Origin: Zasmidium citrigriseum
Lineage: Eukaryota; Ascomycota; Dothideomycetes; Mycosphaerellales; Mycosphaerellaceae
DNA: 64,000 bases
Reading direction: 5' to 3'
Assembly: GCA_002786025.1 (NCBI GenBank)
Contig: NHNW01000001.1
Span: forward strand, 1,612,001 to 1,676,000
In this document: piece after piece, positions 44,896-57,330 of the stretch
Layout of the letters: each line of letters opens with the position of its first letter
Numbering within the stretch: position 1 is the first letter of the stretch
Notes under the pieces: model-generated
The model's database searches: none
Seen by the model: the letters and a program-made list of their open reading frames with translations, nothing else
Told to the model about the DNA's origin: nothing
Program-made: the position numbers and the translations under genes

Positions 44896-47800
44896 TTATC
44901 GTGGTGGTGTGTTGGCGATCGCAGGGGATGCCGCCGCTGATGGTGATGGGTTTGCGGGCTTCGGTGTGGATGAGCCGCTCGCTGAGGTACGCTTAGCACC
45001 TTGCTGAGCGGCATAGATCTTCTTTCGTAGTGCACTTAGACGTGCTTTGGCTCCTTCGATGACTAGAAATGTGTCAGTCTTTGAACGACAAGTAGAATTC
45101 AGGCCAAACTCACGCTTGATGACTTGCTGTCGATCCTCCGTCTCCATGCCATTGATGAGCTCGTCGCCTGCCTTGTCCTTCTTAGAACTTGGCTTGCGCA
45201 TCAGAGGCTCATCGTCACGCTCAAGGACGGCCTCAAGAAGCATAATTGCCGTCTTGTAGCCAAGTTCGCAGTCGTTGAGCTCTTCACCAACCAGCTCGCT
45301 CACAGCTGCAGCACGGCTCATCTCGACAGCGCGGTCAAACATAAGTCTCTCCGCCGTGACACCGCTGGTGATGCGAATGTGTTCAGCAGAGGTGGTCACC
45401 GTCTCTGAGCCAGTGGCGTGGTTGTTTGGATGGCCAGGATGGCTCTCAGGGAGCTGTCTCTGCGCTTGTTGGAGACGTCGTCCAACCACTTCGGACTTCT
45501 CCAGGCATTCGTTGAAGCGTGCGCGGGACCATTTTACCACGTTCAAAATGCGGGTGCCGACGCTCGAAGAGGTTGTCGAGGATGGATCAGACGTGACGCC
45601 GTCACTGCGGCCCTGCTTGTTCCACCAGTAGCCTGCGAGATCGATAGTCTTCGTCAGGATCGCCAGTGCCTTAACGTACAGGACCAGAGCTTCTTCAGAG
45701 ACGCCTACAATTGCAAGTGTAGTCATGTCCTTGTCCTCTTCTTCTTCACTGCCAGTTACGTTCTCCTGGGCTCCAATCTGCTGGATACCGAGTGCGTCCT
45801 GGGAAGACGGGGTGGCTGGAAGGAGCTGTCTGTACTTGACCTCTGCGAAGCCGAATATCACATCACTACGGTGGGCGGCATCTTCCATGATGCGGACAAT
45901 TTTAGAATCCTCATCCATTGGCGTCTTTGCTTCGCTGCCATCTCCGATTGCCAAGGTTCCAGGGGCTGGTGCAGGATACGCTGGAAATGCGCCATAGCTG
46001 CGTGGAGGCGAGGCACCCTTACCAAATGGTGGCGATGTACCTAGTGCGCCGAACAGACGAACGTTGGCAGCATTCAGAGCCTTGGTGAGCATGTTGGTAG
46101 CTGATTGTGGGGACGCGGCGTAGCGTCTCTCGAAGGAACCGACCCGCTGGTGGCCTGGAGGAAGTCTGCCGGTAGCAACTTGCATTTGGCGTGAAGGGCT
46201 TGCTGGTCGAGCGCCCGTGGCGGATCCAGGCTGGCCTTGAGTAGTCGCGCGGCGGGTCATTGCTCCATGGCCTGACGAACCATGGCCATGGACTGCATCC
46301 AACTCGTCTGCGAATGCGTTCACCTCAACAGCCCGCTTCTCAATGACAACATACTCCTTTTCAAAGTTGATATCATGCTGAGTTCGCTCCCGTGCTTCAC
46401 GTACGGCAATATCTCTCATCTTGTCGTCATCGGTTGGCTCGCGAACTAAAGGTGGCCCAGCAAGCGGTGATGAACGGCTGGCACGTCGCTCTATGCGTGC
46501 GGGTGCAGCCGGTGCCAGTGGCTGTGATTGCTGATGTAACTCTTGACGACCTGGTGCAGTAATATGAGCCACGATGCTCGGCCTACGCTGCTCTCGTTGG
46601 CTCGGCTGCCGCTTTAGGCCTGCAGTCGCGGATTCTGGTGGGTTCTGGCTTCCAGTAGAAGACTTCCGTCTCACGATGTCCTCGGATGTACGTTGGCGCA
46701 TGTCTTGGTCTGAGGACTTTCTTGAAGTTCGTCCAGGAACATCTTCTTGAGATCGCTTGGGCTGGACCCTCATCTCTCGAGCCGGCTTCGCGGTCGATGA
46801 TGAATCAGGGGTAGCCGTATTGACTTTCCTGCTGAGTTCCGAAAGTTCCGCGATGGCCGTTGGCTTGCTACGCTCCTGCGGCTTGTCATCGTTTGCCAGG
46901 TCAGGAATCTCGCCGAGGACTACAGGATCATTGAACAGGTCGTCGTATGTCATACGCTCCAGTGGGCTCTTCTTCAGCAGACCGCGAATAAGTGCTTTCA
47001 TGTCTGGTCTCGCAGCGACTTGCTTGTCGAACGGAATGTTGTCGTCGGCCTTCTCGATCTTGCGCAAGAGATCGACATGATTCTGGGCTCTGAATGGTGG
47101 CCGTCCGTATGTCATCTCGTACAGCACTGTGCCTGTGGACCACAAGTCGGCACGGGCGTCGTACTTTTCGTATCGAAGAATCTCAGGGGCCATGTAGAGA
47201 GGAGATCCGCAGAGAGTCTCAGCCATCGAGGTAGATGGAAGGTGGCGGGCGAATCCAAAGTCTGCAATCTTGAGCATTGGAAGAGACGCCACGCCCACAG
47301 ATGGTGTCAATGAACCCTCGCTGGCAGCCAGCGGGACATCTTCGGGCTTCTGCTTGAGCATGTACGTAGGTGCAGGGTTGAGGAGTAGGTTTTGTGGTTT
47401 GATGTCTCGGTGAATCAGGTTGTTAGACCGAAGGTACTGCAGAGCGCTGACGACCTGCTTGAGAAAATGCCGGGCCAAAACCTCATGCAGGCCGCCGACT
47501 TCTGGGTTGGGGTACTTGCGGAAGATGTCTGCCGTTTCTGGGTAGCTGGATAGCTGGTGGCGCTTCTTCATAAACTGCGCAAGGTCGCTCAGCTGACAAT
47601 ACTCCATCACCAGGTAGATGTAGGCGCGCGTCTCAGTACAGACGAAGAGCTGGACGATGTGCGGATGTCGAAGGCCTTTGAGGATGTCGATCTCGGTGGC
47701 CAGATTCTCCTTGAGCTTCTTAGACAGCTTGGACATCTGGACCGCCTTGACCGCGGCGTAGGACTTCTTCTTCTATAGACACGAGCAGTTAGCATGCTGG

Positions 47801-48015
47801 CGTGGATGATGCGAGGTTTGGGTATTGGATGTCCATCAAAGTCATCGCAGACGCCAACGACTTACTCGATGTTGGGCAAGGAAGACAGTAGCGAAGCTGC
47901 CCTTTCCAATCTCTTTTCCTCGCCGAAAGTCTCCGATCAGCTCATCCGGCTGCATCTCTGGCGCTGGGGGCGGTGGACGTCTCGAAGACGGCGGGAGGCG
48001 ACTTGGATGGGCCAT
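44896..48015 (-). CDS. ATG1: Autophagy-initiating serine/threonine kinase Atg1
   Basis: Exons 47866-48015, 45114-47772 and 44896-45062 give 991 aa; introns are 47773-47865 (GTAAGT) and 45063-45113 (GTGAGT...TAG, 51 nt, stop-free and in frame). Kinase domain at about 28-335: Gly loop GKGSFATV, Lys59 (AVK), HRDIKPQN with Asp173, DFG at 221-223 and 'GSPLYMAPEIL'. A long disordered Ser/Pro/Arg-rich middle follows (phosphorylation region, probable Atg8/Atg13/Atg17 contacts), then a C-terminal helical MIT-like region ('IVRIMEDAAHRSDVIFGFAEVKYRQLL', given here in parts only). Cytosolic, recruited to the pre-autophagosomal structure; regulated by TORC1 in the family. Removing the 51-nt intron joins '..VIK' to 'LIEGAKARLSALRKK', as in family members. 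Confidence 0.95.
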
Positions 48016-50018
48016 GATTGTGGTGTGATTGCTGTTTGCTGCGACGGCACAATCTGACAGGGACCTCCTCTTCTTCAGCCCCTAAGTGCCGGTCTCGTCG
48101 ATGGTGGTGCTCGTAGGCATGGATGTGAGTGTAGTCGTGCAGTTGAGGTCCGTTGCCGGGGAGTCGGTGGTGCTGCTTGGCGGGCCTATGCGAGCGACAT
48201 GAGTACAGGTGAATAATGAGCGAGCGGGTTTATTTGGCAGCGGCGACGGCGACGGCTCGGTCGGTGAGGCTCGTGATGGCGGACGGGAGTGCGAGTGCAG
48301 TTGACGCGATGACTCGAGAAGTTGAGGCTAGGTGAACCCCAGGTCCGGTGATGTGCGTGCTGGTCAGTGCTCAGGCTGGGGAGAATGAGCGGCTTGGGGG
48401 ATTATTAAATGGGTCGCGGGCAAGAATCGAACAAACACTCGGGGCGGTGGAGGGCGGTGGTGAGTGCGGCGGTGATGAATGGGGAGCGTTAGGCAATGAG
48501 GCAGAAGAGAGGGCGCGGAGGATGCAGCACGAAGCTCTCACCTCTCGCTCGTCCTGAGCTTATCCTTGCTGTTTTTGACGTAGCGCCCGGCTGATAACAG
48601 AGTGATAACAGTAGTCGGGTACCCTATGCGACTGCACGCTGGTCTATCTTGCCCATTCTTGACCTTCCATTCGCGGTGAATACGTGCTATGAGTCTATCT
48701 GCTGCATACAATACTCCGAGATATATCTGGGCGACGACGTGCTCATTGTTCACCACTCGCCGCCCGGCTTGCGTGATCTGTTGTTTTTGCCTCCGCGCTG
48801 CTGAAACACCTCACCAGCCAGCCCCTCGGCGCCAGACCGCAGTCGTCCAGTGACTTTGATTTGAGATCACGAGTGCACCCGCGTCATCCCAATCATTTCA
48901 TCATTCGCCTCTTCACCGGCTGCTCACGACTTATCGTTCTTTTACCGCCTCCCCAATGCCGATTTTGAGCAGAAGATTCGCCGTCCCTTTGAACCCCTCG
49001 TACCCGCCGCCGCACACGTGTTGCGCGAACATGTGCCCTCCCTCCCGAGACCGTGACGCATGTCTCGGCGGCATGCCTGAGGTTCCAACATGTCATCTAA
49101 ACCGTATCTGCGAAGGTACCAGAGATAACCGGTTGCGCATCTCCGCTCGTCGTGATAAGCTGTGTACCCGGGGCCTGCACGCGCTGCTGCTGGAGGTGTG
49201 CCTGGAAGGAGCGTTTATTGGCGGCATGTTTATCACACACCAACCACAAGGGTCTCCGCCTCAGTAGTGACCTGCTTGCCTGGCGCGGTGACTCTGGAGG
49301 CCTCTGTGGGGTGCATCTTCACATGCAGTGGCATGCACCACATCGGTGACACCTGGCGCGATGAGCACCTCCCAACACGAATTGCCTGCTGCGGCGATAG
49401 GCTAGCCGTCTCTGACACCGGTCAAGCAATGGCAACAAAGTGTGGCTGCCTGTTCGGGCGAGGCGACGCGGAACGTTAATCCAACCACGAACAGGAACCG
49501 CTGGTGAGAGCTGATGTGGTGTGATGAGCATGGCGGAGTCAGGGTTCGTAACCTGTTGTCTAGATCAATGCTGCCTGTTGCACAGGCTGGAGACTGGGCT
49601 CTGGCTGCCAATGAGCTTTGTTGACTTCTGTTGCGTTGCATGAATGTTGGGTAGTAACACATTGCATGTTCTTCGACAGCTGATGCTTGCCGGAATCGTG
49701 CGATCGAACGTCACGGCAGGAGGTGAGGTTGGAGTAAGGTTGTTCGTGAGGCAAGAAAAAGAGGAAGGCACGACAACGACCTGCGCCTGCCACCTCCACT
49801 ACGGTCTCTGATCCATACCATCACAACCCTCAGGTATCACAAGGACATCGCCGTCCGAGCCCAAGGCAATCATGCAGTTCCCATTGAGCTCATGTCTAAC
49901 CTTAGGCATGGACGCACCCGCGATTCAGGTTGACCCCAACGCGAGATTCTGGAAGGTAAGATGGAATCTTTTCGCACCCTTCATATCCCTCATATCCAAC
50001 GTCCAACACATGTCGTAT
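48016..50018. other. Intergenic, 2.0 kb upstream of ATG1
   Basis: The first ~350 bp contain GGCGACGGC-like GC-rich repeats; the rest has only short ORFs. No gene, tRNA or repeat that I can support. Confidence 0.5.
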
Positions 50019-50990
50019 CTACTCACTCTTCCGCAACCCCTCATCCAACCCCCTCTTCAACTTATCCCCTTCATAAATCACATGCCCCAAGCCAACAAAC
50101 CTCAACCCCACCGAGACAAAAAAGTTAACAAACCAAAAATACAGTCCCTCAGGCAGTTCCGGCACCACCATCCCCACCTGCCCCTGCAGCACAAAGCTCA
50201 GAAAGAAAGATAGGAGAAAGACTCCTGAGTGCAGAGCGGGATATCCCACAATCTGCAACCACCCAGCTCTTTCCTTGGCCACATCTCGTCTCGCCATCTC
50301 GATTCCCATCAGCCAACCCGTGGTGAAGTGGCCTACGTAGGACCACATTAGACGCAGCACCAGGGAGATCAAGAGGGACGGTAAGGTTTCGTTCTGGATC
50401 CGATAAGACCACCCGATCGAGTTTGTCGTGAGGGGTCCCAGAGCTGCGACGGCGGCGGTGTTGATATAATCTAGTGGAGTGAGGAAGGCTCCGCTCCTCT
50501 TCGCCAGCTTCACGGCGACGTACCGCGTTATGGCCCCTGTAAGACCGGTGATGATCAGGCAGTGGACGAGCAAGAAGACCAAGTACTTCGGCGAAGCCGC
50601 CCAATCCGCTCTCAGTTGGACCACCTCATCCGACAAGCCATCCACTCGCTCGCGGTGAAACTCGTTGAAAAAGTCTTCGGCTTTGTCGCCGAAAAGTGCC
50701 TCGCTGAGTAGTTTGTCCAGTGGCATAATGGGGATGTTCTCGACGACAGCGCCGATGGTTGCGGTGCCGAAGAATGTCCAAATGAGCGTCTCGAGGTAGA
50801 GCGGATCAGGGTGTAGGCGATAGCTGTGTCTGATGTACAGGAAGGGGATGCTGAGGAAGAAGGCCGATAGTAAGGCTACTTTCGGGCTTTCGATGAGGAT
50901 GAGGATGAGGAGCGCCGGGATGCTGTGGAAGCTGAGGAATCGAGCTGGAAAGGAGAGGGCCGGTTTCGTCTTGATTTCGGAGGGAGGCAT
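50019..50990 (-). CDS. Multi-pass membrane protein, PrsW-like layout (tentative)
   Basis: Single exon, 323 aa from ATG 50988-50990; a further in-frame ATG at 51165-51167 would add 59 residues and looks less likely. About 7-8 hydrophobic segments ('PALLILILIESPKVALLSAF', 'YLVFLLVHCLIITGLTG', 'LVLRLMWSYVGHFTTGWLMG', 'GYPALHSGVFLLSFFLS'). The order of segments and the histidine positions resemble the PrsW intramembrane metalloprotease family, with a conserved 'GYPALHSG' near the end. Typical PrsW glutamate pairs are not clearly visible (only 'GAVVEN'), so it may be a non-catalytic relative or another family. Function unknown. Confidence 0.6.
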   Translation of the reverse strand: MPPSEIKTKPALSFPARFLSFHSIPALLILILIESPKVALLSAFFLSIPFLYIRHSYRLHPDPLYLETLIWTFFGTATIGAVVENIPIMPLDKLLSEALFGDKAEDFFNEFHRERVDGLSDEVVQLRADWAASPKYLVFLLVHCLIITGLTGAITRYVAVKLAKRSGAFLTPLDYINTAAVAALGPLTTNSIGWSYRIQNETLPSLLISLVLRLMWSYVGHFTTGWLMGIEMARRDVAKERAGWLQIVGYPALHSGVFLLSFFLSFVLQGQVGMVVPELPEGLYFWFVNFFVSVGLRFVGLGHVIYEGDKLKRGLDEGLRKSE

Positions 50991-51282
50991 TGCGGTGTGC
51001 TTGGAAGATTGAGAAATCTCGAGTGTTGGAGCTGTTGATTCGCAAGATAGATGTCGTGTTTCGAGAACGTATCCTCTCCAATGCTCAAGGGTGCAATGCT
51101 TTCGCTTTGTGCTCGCAGACCATGAGAGCATGCTGTCCCAATCCGGCCACTTTGAATCATTGTGCATCTTTCAACTCCAAGCAGATTTCGCTTTGTTCCA
51201 AGAAGAAGCCAACATCGAAAAGTCCAAAGAATTCAGTAGATCAGGAAACCAACCGTAAGAACGGCTCCATACGCGGCATCCA

Positions 51283-52403
51283 TTACTGGTCGTCTTGCGA
51301 AGCGGCAAATCCAGGAGACGTGACCTGCGAGAGTGTATTGGATCTCAGTGTTTTCAATGTGTCCAGTAAAGCAGGATCTCCAATAAAGCCCTCGAACCGG
51401 AAGGTCTTCAAGCTTGGTAAGAAATCGCCATTCTCCTTTGCACAGGAGTTCATCTTGCCAATGAGTCCGTGCTGAAAGTCCTTCTGGGCAGTCCTCTGGA
51501 CTTGCAACAGAATTAAAGACTCCAACTGCGTCGCCTGGTGGAGGAATTCCAGGAATGCCTTCATGTGCTCTTCTTCCCCTGTGCCTTGTCAGCATGTCCT
51601 GTCATTCATGGTCTGCAAGAAATTTCGATTGCCCCGAGCGACTTACCATCATGTCTCGTGAGTGTCAATTTAAGGTGGCGCAAAGACGACGGCTGAAGAC
51701 CGCCGGTACGTTCGAAGGACAAGATGTTCAGTGTAAGGCGGTCTGAACCCATCTCAAGCGACGTGACAGGATAGCGAGTCAGCCCCATAAGGGTGAGGAA
51801 TAGCATGTATGGCTCAACGCGGTAGACCATCTTGTACCTCAGGCACTTGTCGTAGCCAAAATGGGCACTAAGGCGTCGGTGTGCTCTTGGTAGGTCGCGG
51901 GACTCATAGTCCGGAACGACATCAGCAAGTGAGAGATGAGGGACCTCAGTGCCGCAGTTCCTCGTTACGTTCCGCAAGACGACCAGCAAGTCTCTCCAAG
52001 CTTGCTCTTGACAGTAGTAGCTGGGTTTTGCTATTAAGTCAGCGAGAAAAGTTTGCCTTGGCTCTGCCACACGCCCGTTCTGTTCCGCCAGAGACTCTAC
52101 TCGCTGCTCGTGCGCAGTGGGCAATGTCGCCAGTGAGAATCGCAGATGTTTGATCTTTTTGCACAGTCGGACATCTCTTGTGATCCTGATCAGGTTCTCT
52201 ACGCTGGTTTGATCTGCCAGAAGCGTGTACCGGCAAGAAAAGAAGCGATCAAGAAAAGCATTCTCACTTGCTGAATTGAGAGCTCGGCATGAACGCCTGA
52301 GGTTGACTAGGGCGTCGTCCGAACACTTCTCAGCGATCAAGATGACCAGTTCCGGTGGCAGTGACAGCAGTCTGGATGATGTCTCCTCCAACGGCGATGC
52401 CAT
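51283..52403 (-). CDS. F-box domain protein
   Basis: Exons 51647-52403 and 51283-51578 give 350 aa; the intron 51579-51646 has a GTAAGT donor and joins '..TRHDGE'. The F-box lies at about residues 10-50 ('LLSLPPELVILIAEKCSDD', then 'LVNLRRSCRALNSASENAF'). The rest has leucine-rich patches ('IKHLRFSLATL', 'SLRHLKLTLTRHDG', 'LKTFRFEGFIGD') resembling degenerate LRRs. Family knowledge: the F-box binds Skp1 to form an SCF ubiquitin ligase, with the C-terminus selecting substrates. Target unknown. It shares a 684-bp divergent gap with the ArfGAP gene. Confidence 0.83.
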
Positions 52404-53087
52404 GGTCGGCAGATGGATCGAATCGCTTGTGATGCCAAGACCAATTCGTGACTCTGCCAGGTGTCGAAATGGAACGAGCACTGCCTGCGTGGCTTCTTCT
52501 ATTATCGCCAGTTCGTGTGACGGGCGAGCGCTCGTATCCAGGCGTGTGCGACGATGGGCAGGCCAAAGGAGGTTGGCGTCAGGTGACACGATGATGGAGG
52601 GAGGTACAGATCATAAAGGCCGCAGCCACCGATGAAATGCCACCATATTCTGGCTTTTTGGCGACCGTTGGGCCCGGCCGTTGGGCGACCACGTGAAGGT
52701 CAGCTTCTTTTGGTCCATCATTTGGATGCGACTGCCTGTCCACGACGACGGCAGTCTCACCTTCGTACCACGCGCAATCACCGCCAAAGTTCGAGTTCGC
52801 CGCATCATCTCACCTGTCCACGAGCTCGCACGTCTCCTGCGCGTGCTGCACCTGCCCGCCGCTAGCGCCCGCCGCCTTCCCCATCCAGGCGCAATAGCGA
52901 TCAGGGTCTCTCGTCCTCACTCGCCCTGAACACCACCGCACGCCCGACTCCTGCTGCTGTCGCCCCCATTCACACGCATCGCATACAACATACCGCAGCT
53001 TATCCGCCCCCGATCCGATCCTCCACGTTGCGCGATCCACGCCCGGAGGCCTAGTCGCCTCTGCACCCTGCGGGGGCCTCCACCAGC
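52404..53087. promoter_or_regulatory. Divergent gap between F-box and ArfGAP genes
   Basis: The F-box frame is open upstream of its ATG to about 52590 without another ATG. The rest holds short ORFs and probable leaders for both genes. Confidence 0.5.
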
Positions 53088-56000
53088 ATGGGCGCCATCT
53101 CCAGCAAAATCGACGAGAGCTCGCCTCTAATCCTGACCGATCAGGCACGATGTTGGTCTCTAGCTAACCCATAGGTCTGCGAGAGAATGCGCTGACCTGT
53201 GCGCAGTCTCCATAACCAGCATCAATGTCACCAATTCCAGAGGCCAGACATTACTACGCCTATCGCCAAACGCATATCCCGCTACTCGATATACCGTCCA
53301 GCGAGAACCGCCCGACGACACTCCAATCGAATACATACAGGTATGTTGAGACGAAACGCACTGAGGGGCAGGAGCTTATGTCGTGAGCAGGACCCAGAGA
53401 GCATCGCCAACGGCCTCCCTCCCTCCTTCCTCATTCGCCTCTCCAACGCCGACGAGCTTAATTTCACCTTTACCTTTGTCGTGAGACAGCAGAGCGCACC
53501 CGCGGCTGTAGCGAATGCATTAGCGAACGGATCTGCACCATCCACGGCAGCTGTCGACACACAGATTTCTGGATTGACGTGGATCTTTGCGTCGACCGCG
53601 AAAGAGGTGGAGAATTTGATAGTGAGAGAGTTCCATTCGGATCCCAATCTGCACAAGAACCCAAATGTACAGCTCGTGGGTGACTATGCGACAGCAGGCA
53701 ACTCGAGCGTGCAGTTTGCGTGGTCTTGGAAATGGCGACCGCCGAAGCCAGCAGAAGATAGGGGAGGCGGTTGGCGGACAAGCTGCAGTTTTGCGGAATA
53801 CAACCAACGTGCGCATCGGCTTGATACTCTGGCGAGCTTCAGCTTTTGGGTGCAGAACGCACAGCGATTCCCAGGTTCTCTGCCCAAGTCACCACGGCTG
53901 GACAGGTTGGAAGTTGGCATCCCACCCAGGCTGAGAGTGCCGTCGACACAGTCGATCGAATCGCGAGTCAGCAATGTCAGCGATTCAGAAGGGGAAGGCA
54001 CTGGAAGCTACAAGGACTTCAAGGAGCCACAATCGCCAATGTTTGATCCTATTCCCGAGAACAGCCTTGGTCTTGCACAGACGATGACCACTTCTACCAC
54101 TGGGCCTGTGAAAGTGGACGTAGCGACATGCAAGCCCGGCGAGGATCCATCGCTTAACGAGGATGGACCCCTCTTCCGAGCTACAATGCGATCGTTGGAG
54201 CAAAAGACTGGCAACATGCGAATCAGGATGAAGCGAGTGTTGAGGACAGCTGAGGCCGCAGAAGCTGCTCAGCAGGCGTGCAATCAAGCCGTGTCAGACT
54301 TCACGCAGGCGTTGAAGGATGCTTCGAGCTCGAATGCAAATGCCGTCCAACCTGCGCTGGAACACTACTTCGAGAAGATCGCAAAGGAGATTCTGCAGTA
54401 CGAGAGACAGAACACGTTCAATCTGCAGAAACTCGTCATCGATCCGATCAGCCGACTTTACAACCTCGAGATCAAGCAAGCCGATCTGAAAAAGCGCGAG
54501 TTTGACGAGGAAAGTAAAGAATACTACGCCTACGTGGGCAAGTACCTTGGGCAAAGGACAGAATCGATGAAAGAAAAGAAGCAGAAGTCGAGCGATGAGA
54601 AATACCAGGCCAAGCGCAGGACCTTCGAGCTCAAGAGATTCGACTACTCCAGCTTCATGCACGATCTACACGGTGGTCGGAAGGACCAGGAGGTTCTATC
54701 CCAGTTGACGAAATACGCTGAGGCGCAGACGAAGAGCTACTTGACGACAGCTAAGAAGGTGGAAGCTATGGTGCCTCAGCTTGATGCTTTGATCGCAGAG
54801 GTCAAGATCGCGGACCAAGACTTCCAGCTGCAGCGAAAAGAGCGTGAAGAGAAGCGACGCATGCTCGAGACCAGCAATAAGCTGATCAGCGAGGATGGCA
54901 ATGTCGTCCCTCCTGGCCTGTCGCATTCTGGCTCTGTTAGGGACTCGTTGCGACCGGCCGACAGCGAGTCAAGCCGAGCAGTAAGCGTCAGTGGAGCAGC
55001 CTCTCTGTCAACTTCACCGCCAAGCATGTCCGCTCCTCCAGTGCAGGCTCCTGTCAACGGCATGCTTAGCACACCGGCTACCAACAGCGCAGCACTCTCT
55101 AGCAGCCCCAATGACAAGTTCAAGGGCATTCGTGACTTGCAGGATAATGCCGGCTCGAGTGCGAACGGCGGCGCTATGCGAAAGGAAGGCTTGCTGTGGG
55201 CACTGAGTAGACCTGGTAGCCATGTTGACCCCAAAGGCATCGCCAAGCCTGGATGGCACAAGTTCTGGATTGTCCTGGATCAGGGCAAGCTTTCAGAATA
55301 TGTGAACTGGAAAGAGAAGCTCGATCTCCACATGGAGCCGATCGATCTTCGAATGGCTTCAGTACGAGAAGCACGGAATTCTGACCGGCGCTTCTGCTTC
55401 GAAGTCATCACACCACAATTCACCCGAGTGTACCAAGCGCCTTCTGAAGAAGACATGCGATCTTGGATCGGCGCCATCAACAACGCATTGCAGAGCGCCT
55501 TTGAGAATAAGGATCGACTTCCAAGTTCGCCGTCTCCAGCACAGAGCAGCTCTCACCGGAAAGACATTGCCGCTGTACTGACCGGGAAGAGCTCGTCGTT
55601 TTCTGGTCATAGGCAGACTTCGAATCCTAACAGGCATGAGGCTGCTAAGGCTGTGAGCAGGTACTCTTCCACGGGCGATAAGCCTGCATACAAGCGCAAT
55701 GACAGCACGGAAACGGAGCCTTCAGCGCTGCTGCAGCGCATTCGCAATGCTGATGAAGGAAACAAGATTTGTGCAGACTGCGGATCCGACAGCAAGGTCG
55801 ACTGGTGTTCCATCAACCTGGGTGTGCTGCTGTGCATCGAGTGCAGTGGTATCCATCGGTCGCTCGGCACGCACATCTCCAAGGTGCGGTCGTTGACACT
55901 GGACACGGCTGCGTTTACGCAAGATATCATCGAAGTCCTGCTCCTTATTGGCAACCGAGTCAGCAACATGATCTGGGAGGCCAAACTTGATCGATTCCTG

Positions 56001-56669
56001 AAGCCATCACCGCACTCTACCAGAGATCAGAGGCTTCACTTCATCACGGCCAAGTACAGCGATAGAACCTATGTCCAGGCCGGACCTGGAGCACAGTTGC
56101 CTGACGACCACCTTCTGACTAGCATTAAGAAGAACGACATTCAGAACGTGCTCCATGCACTGGCATTGCGTGCCAATCCCAACGCTCACGATCGGGTCAG
56201 GAGCACGCATGCAGTCTACCTCGCATTGGCCGCCGCCGACCCGGCCTCGCCCGCGAGTGGATTCCATTCGCCCTCGATGTCGACTTCCAGCATACGAGTC
56301 CCATCAGGGCAGATGTCTGCAACGACGCCACCGCGGCCTTCTAGCCCAATGCCACGGAAGCCCTTCCCCGTCGCCGAGCTCCTCCTCCAGAATGGCGCCG
56401 AAATACCCACCGAGCCCTCACCATTCCCTCTCTCCGATGCCGCAAAGATGTACATCGAAATGAAGAACGACCTACGTCTAGGCAAAACGTCAGCCAGCGC
56501 TGGCAAAGAAGCCAACGGCGACAACCTCTCACCCCTCCCAGGCTCTATCGGCAACGGCCCCTCCCCCTCGATCAAAGACCGCGAACGCCTCCTGAAACGC
56601 AACAGCGGCGGCCGCCCGAAAAGTCGAGCAAGCCTCGCGACCGATGCTCTCGAAAGCCTCAAGAAGTAG
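53088..56669 (+). CDS. ARF GTPase-activating protein, BAR-PH-ArfGAP (Csx2/ACAP type)
   Basis: Exons 53088-53151, 53207-53340 and 53391-56669 give 1158 aa; introns are 53152-53206 (GTTGGT) and 53341-53390 (GTATGT). The N-terminus 'MGAISSKIDESSPLILTDQA' and 'PIEYIQDPESIANGLPPSF' are built across the introns. A BAR-like coiled region lies at about 350-600 ('FTQALKDASSSNANAVQPAL', 'FDYSSFMHDLHGGRKDQEVL'). A PH domain follows at about 705-810 ('KPGWHKFWIVLDQGKLSEYV') and an ArfGAP zinc finger at about 865-990 (CADCG...CIEC, with the arginine finger in 'GIHRSLGTHISKVRS'), then ankyrin-like sequence. It stimulates GTP hydrolysis on Arf at membranes. The frame continues past TAG 56667-56669 (see Part 2). 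Confidence 0.92.
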
Positions 56670-57330
56670 CATTTCAACACGGAGTCCCCGCCGTCGTGTA
56701 TACACAAGCAGCTTGGGCTAACGACACCGGGCACCAGCAGATTTCGACACGTGCGGGAACGGTCTCGATCTCGATCTCGCAGTTCAATGCGTCGTCGATC
56801 GCGAAGTCGTCCGGAGCTGCTGAGGCAGCATTGGAGTGGTTTGGACGGTGCGTGCGATGTCCTCGCGGGCGAGGGTTCGCATATGAGTTTGCAGCAGTTT
56901 GGCGTTGTGAGATGGCAGCCGATCATGGCGGGGATCAAGGAGAGGATTTTGGGCTTGAGACGCAGGGCGAATACTGCTCCTGCGAGGGTTGAGTCCGGTA
57001 CGCTGGGGACTTTGCGCCTGCGAGGGAGGAGCTCCATCGGATGAGCTTGATGACTTTACATATTGTTGTTTGTGGAAACGCATGAGACGGCTCTCGGGCG
57101 TGTATATTCGCGTGGAAAGAAAGGAGGAAAATGGGGTCTCTATTGTTCCTGAAGGGACATGGATGATAATGCATAATGGATAATGAAGTTTTGTGTTATG
57201 CTGAGTGAGACCTTCACTCTTTTCACATTTCAATGAAGATTCAAGATGAATCCTCGGAACTTATCTCAAGCATTAAATCCTTCCAGGGACATATGCTCCT
57301 CAATCCCCCGACCTCCACTCGTTCCATCCC
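56670..57330. other. Convergent gap with open frame after the ArfGAP stop
   Basis: Bases 56670-57044 remain open in the ArfGAP frame (125 codons, stop TGA), including an RS-repeat coded by CGATCT-like repeats at about 56758-56785. From 57045 to 57330 no gene seen. Confidence 0.45.

Noticed and set aside
48230..48270. GGCGACGGC repeats upstream of ATG1
   Set aside because: Short simple-sequence GC run without an identifiable function.
56216..57037. Minus-strand ORF of 273 codons
   Set aside because: Overlaps the ArfGAP coding end; composition typical of a complementary-strand shadow.
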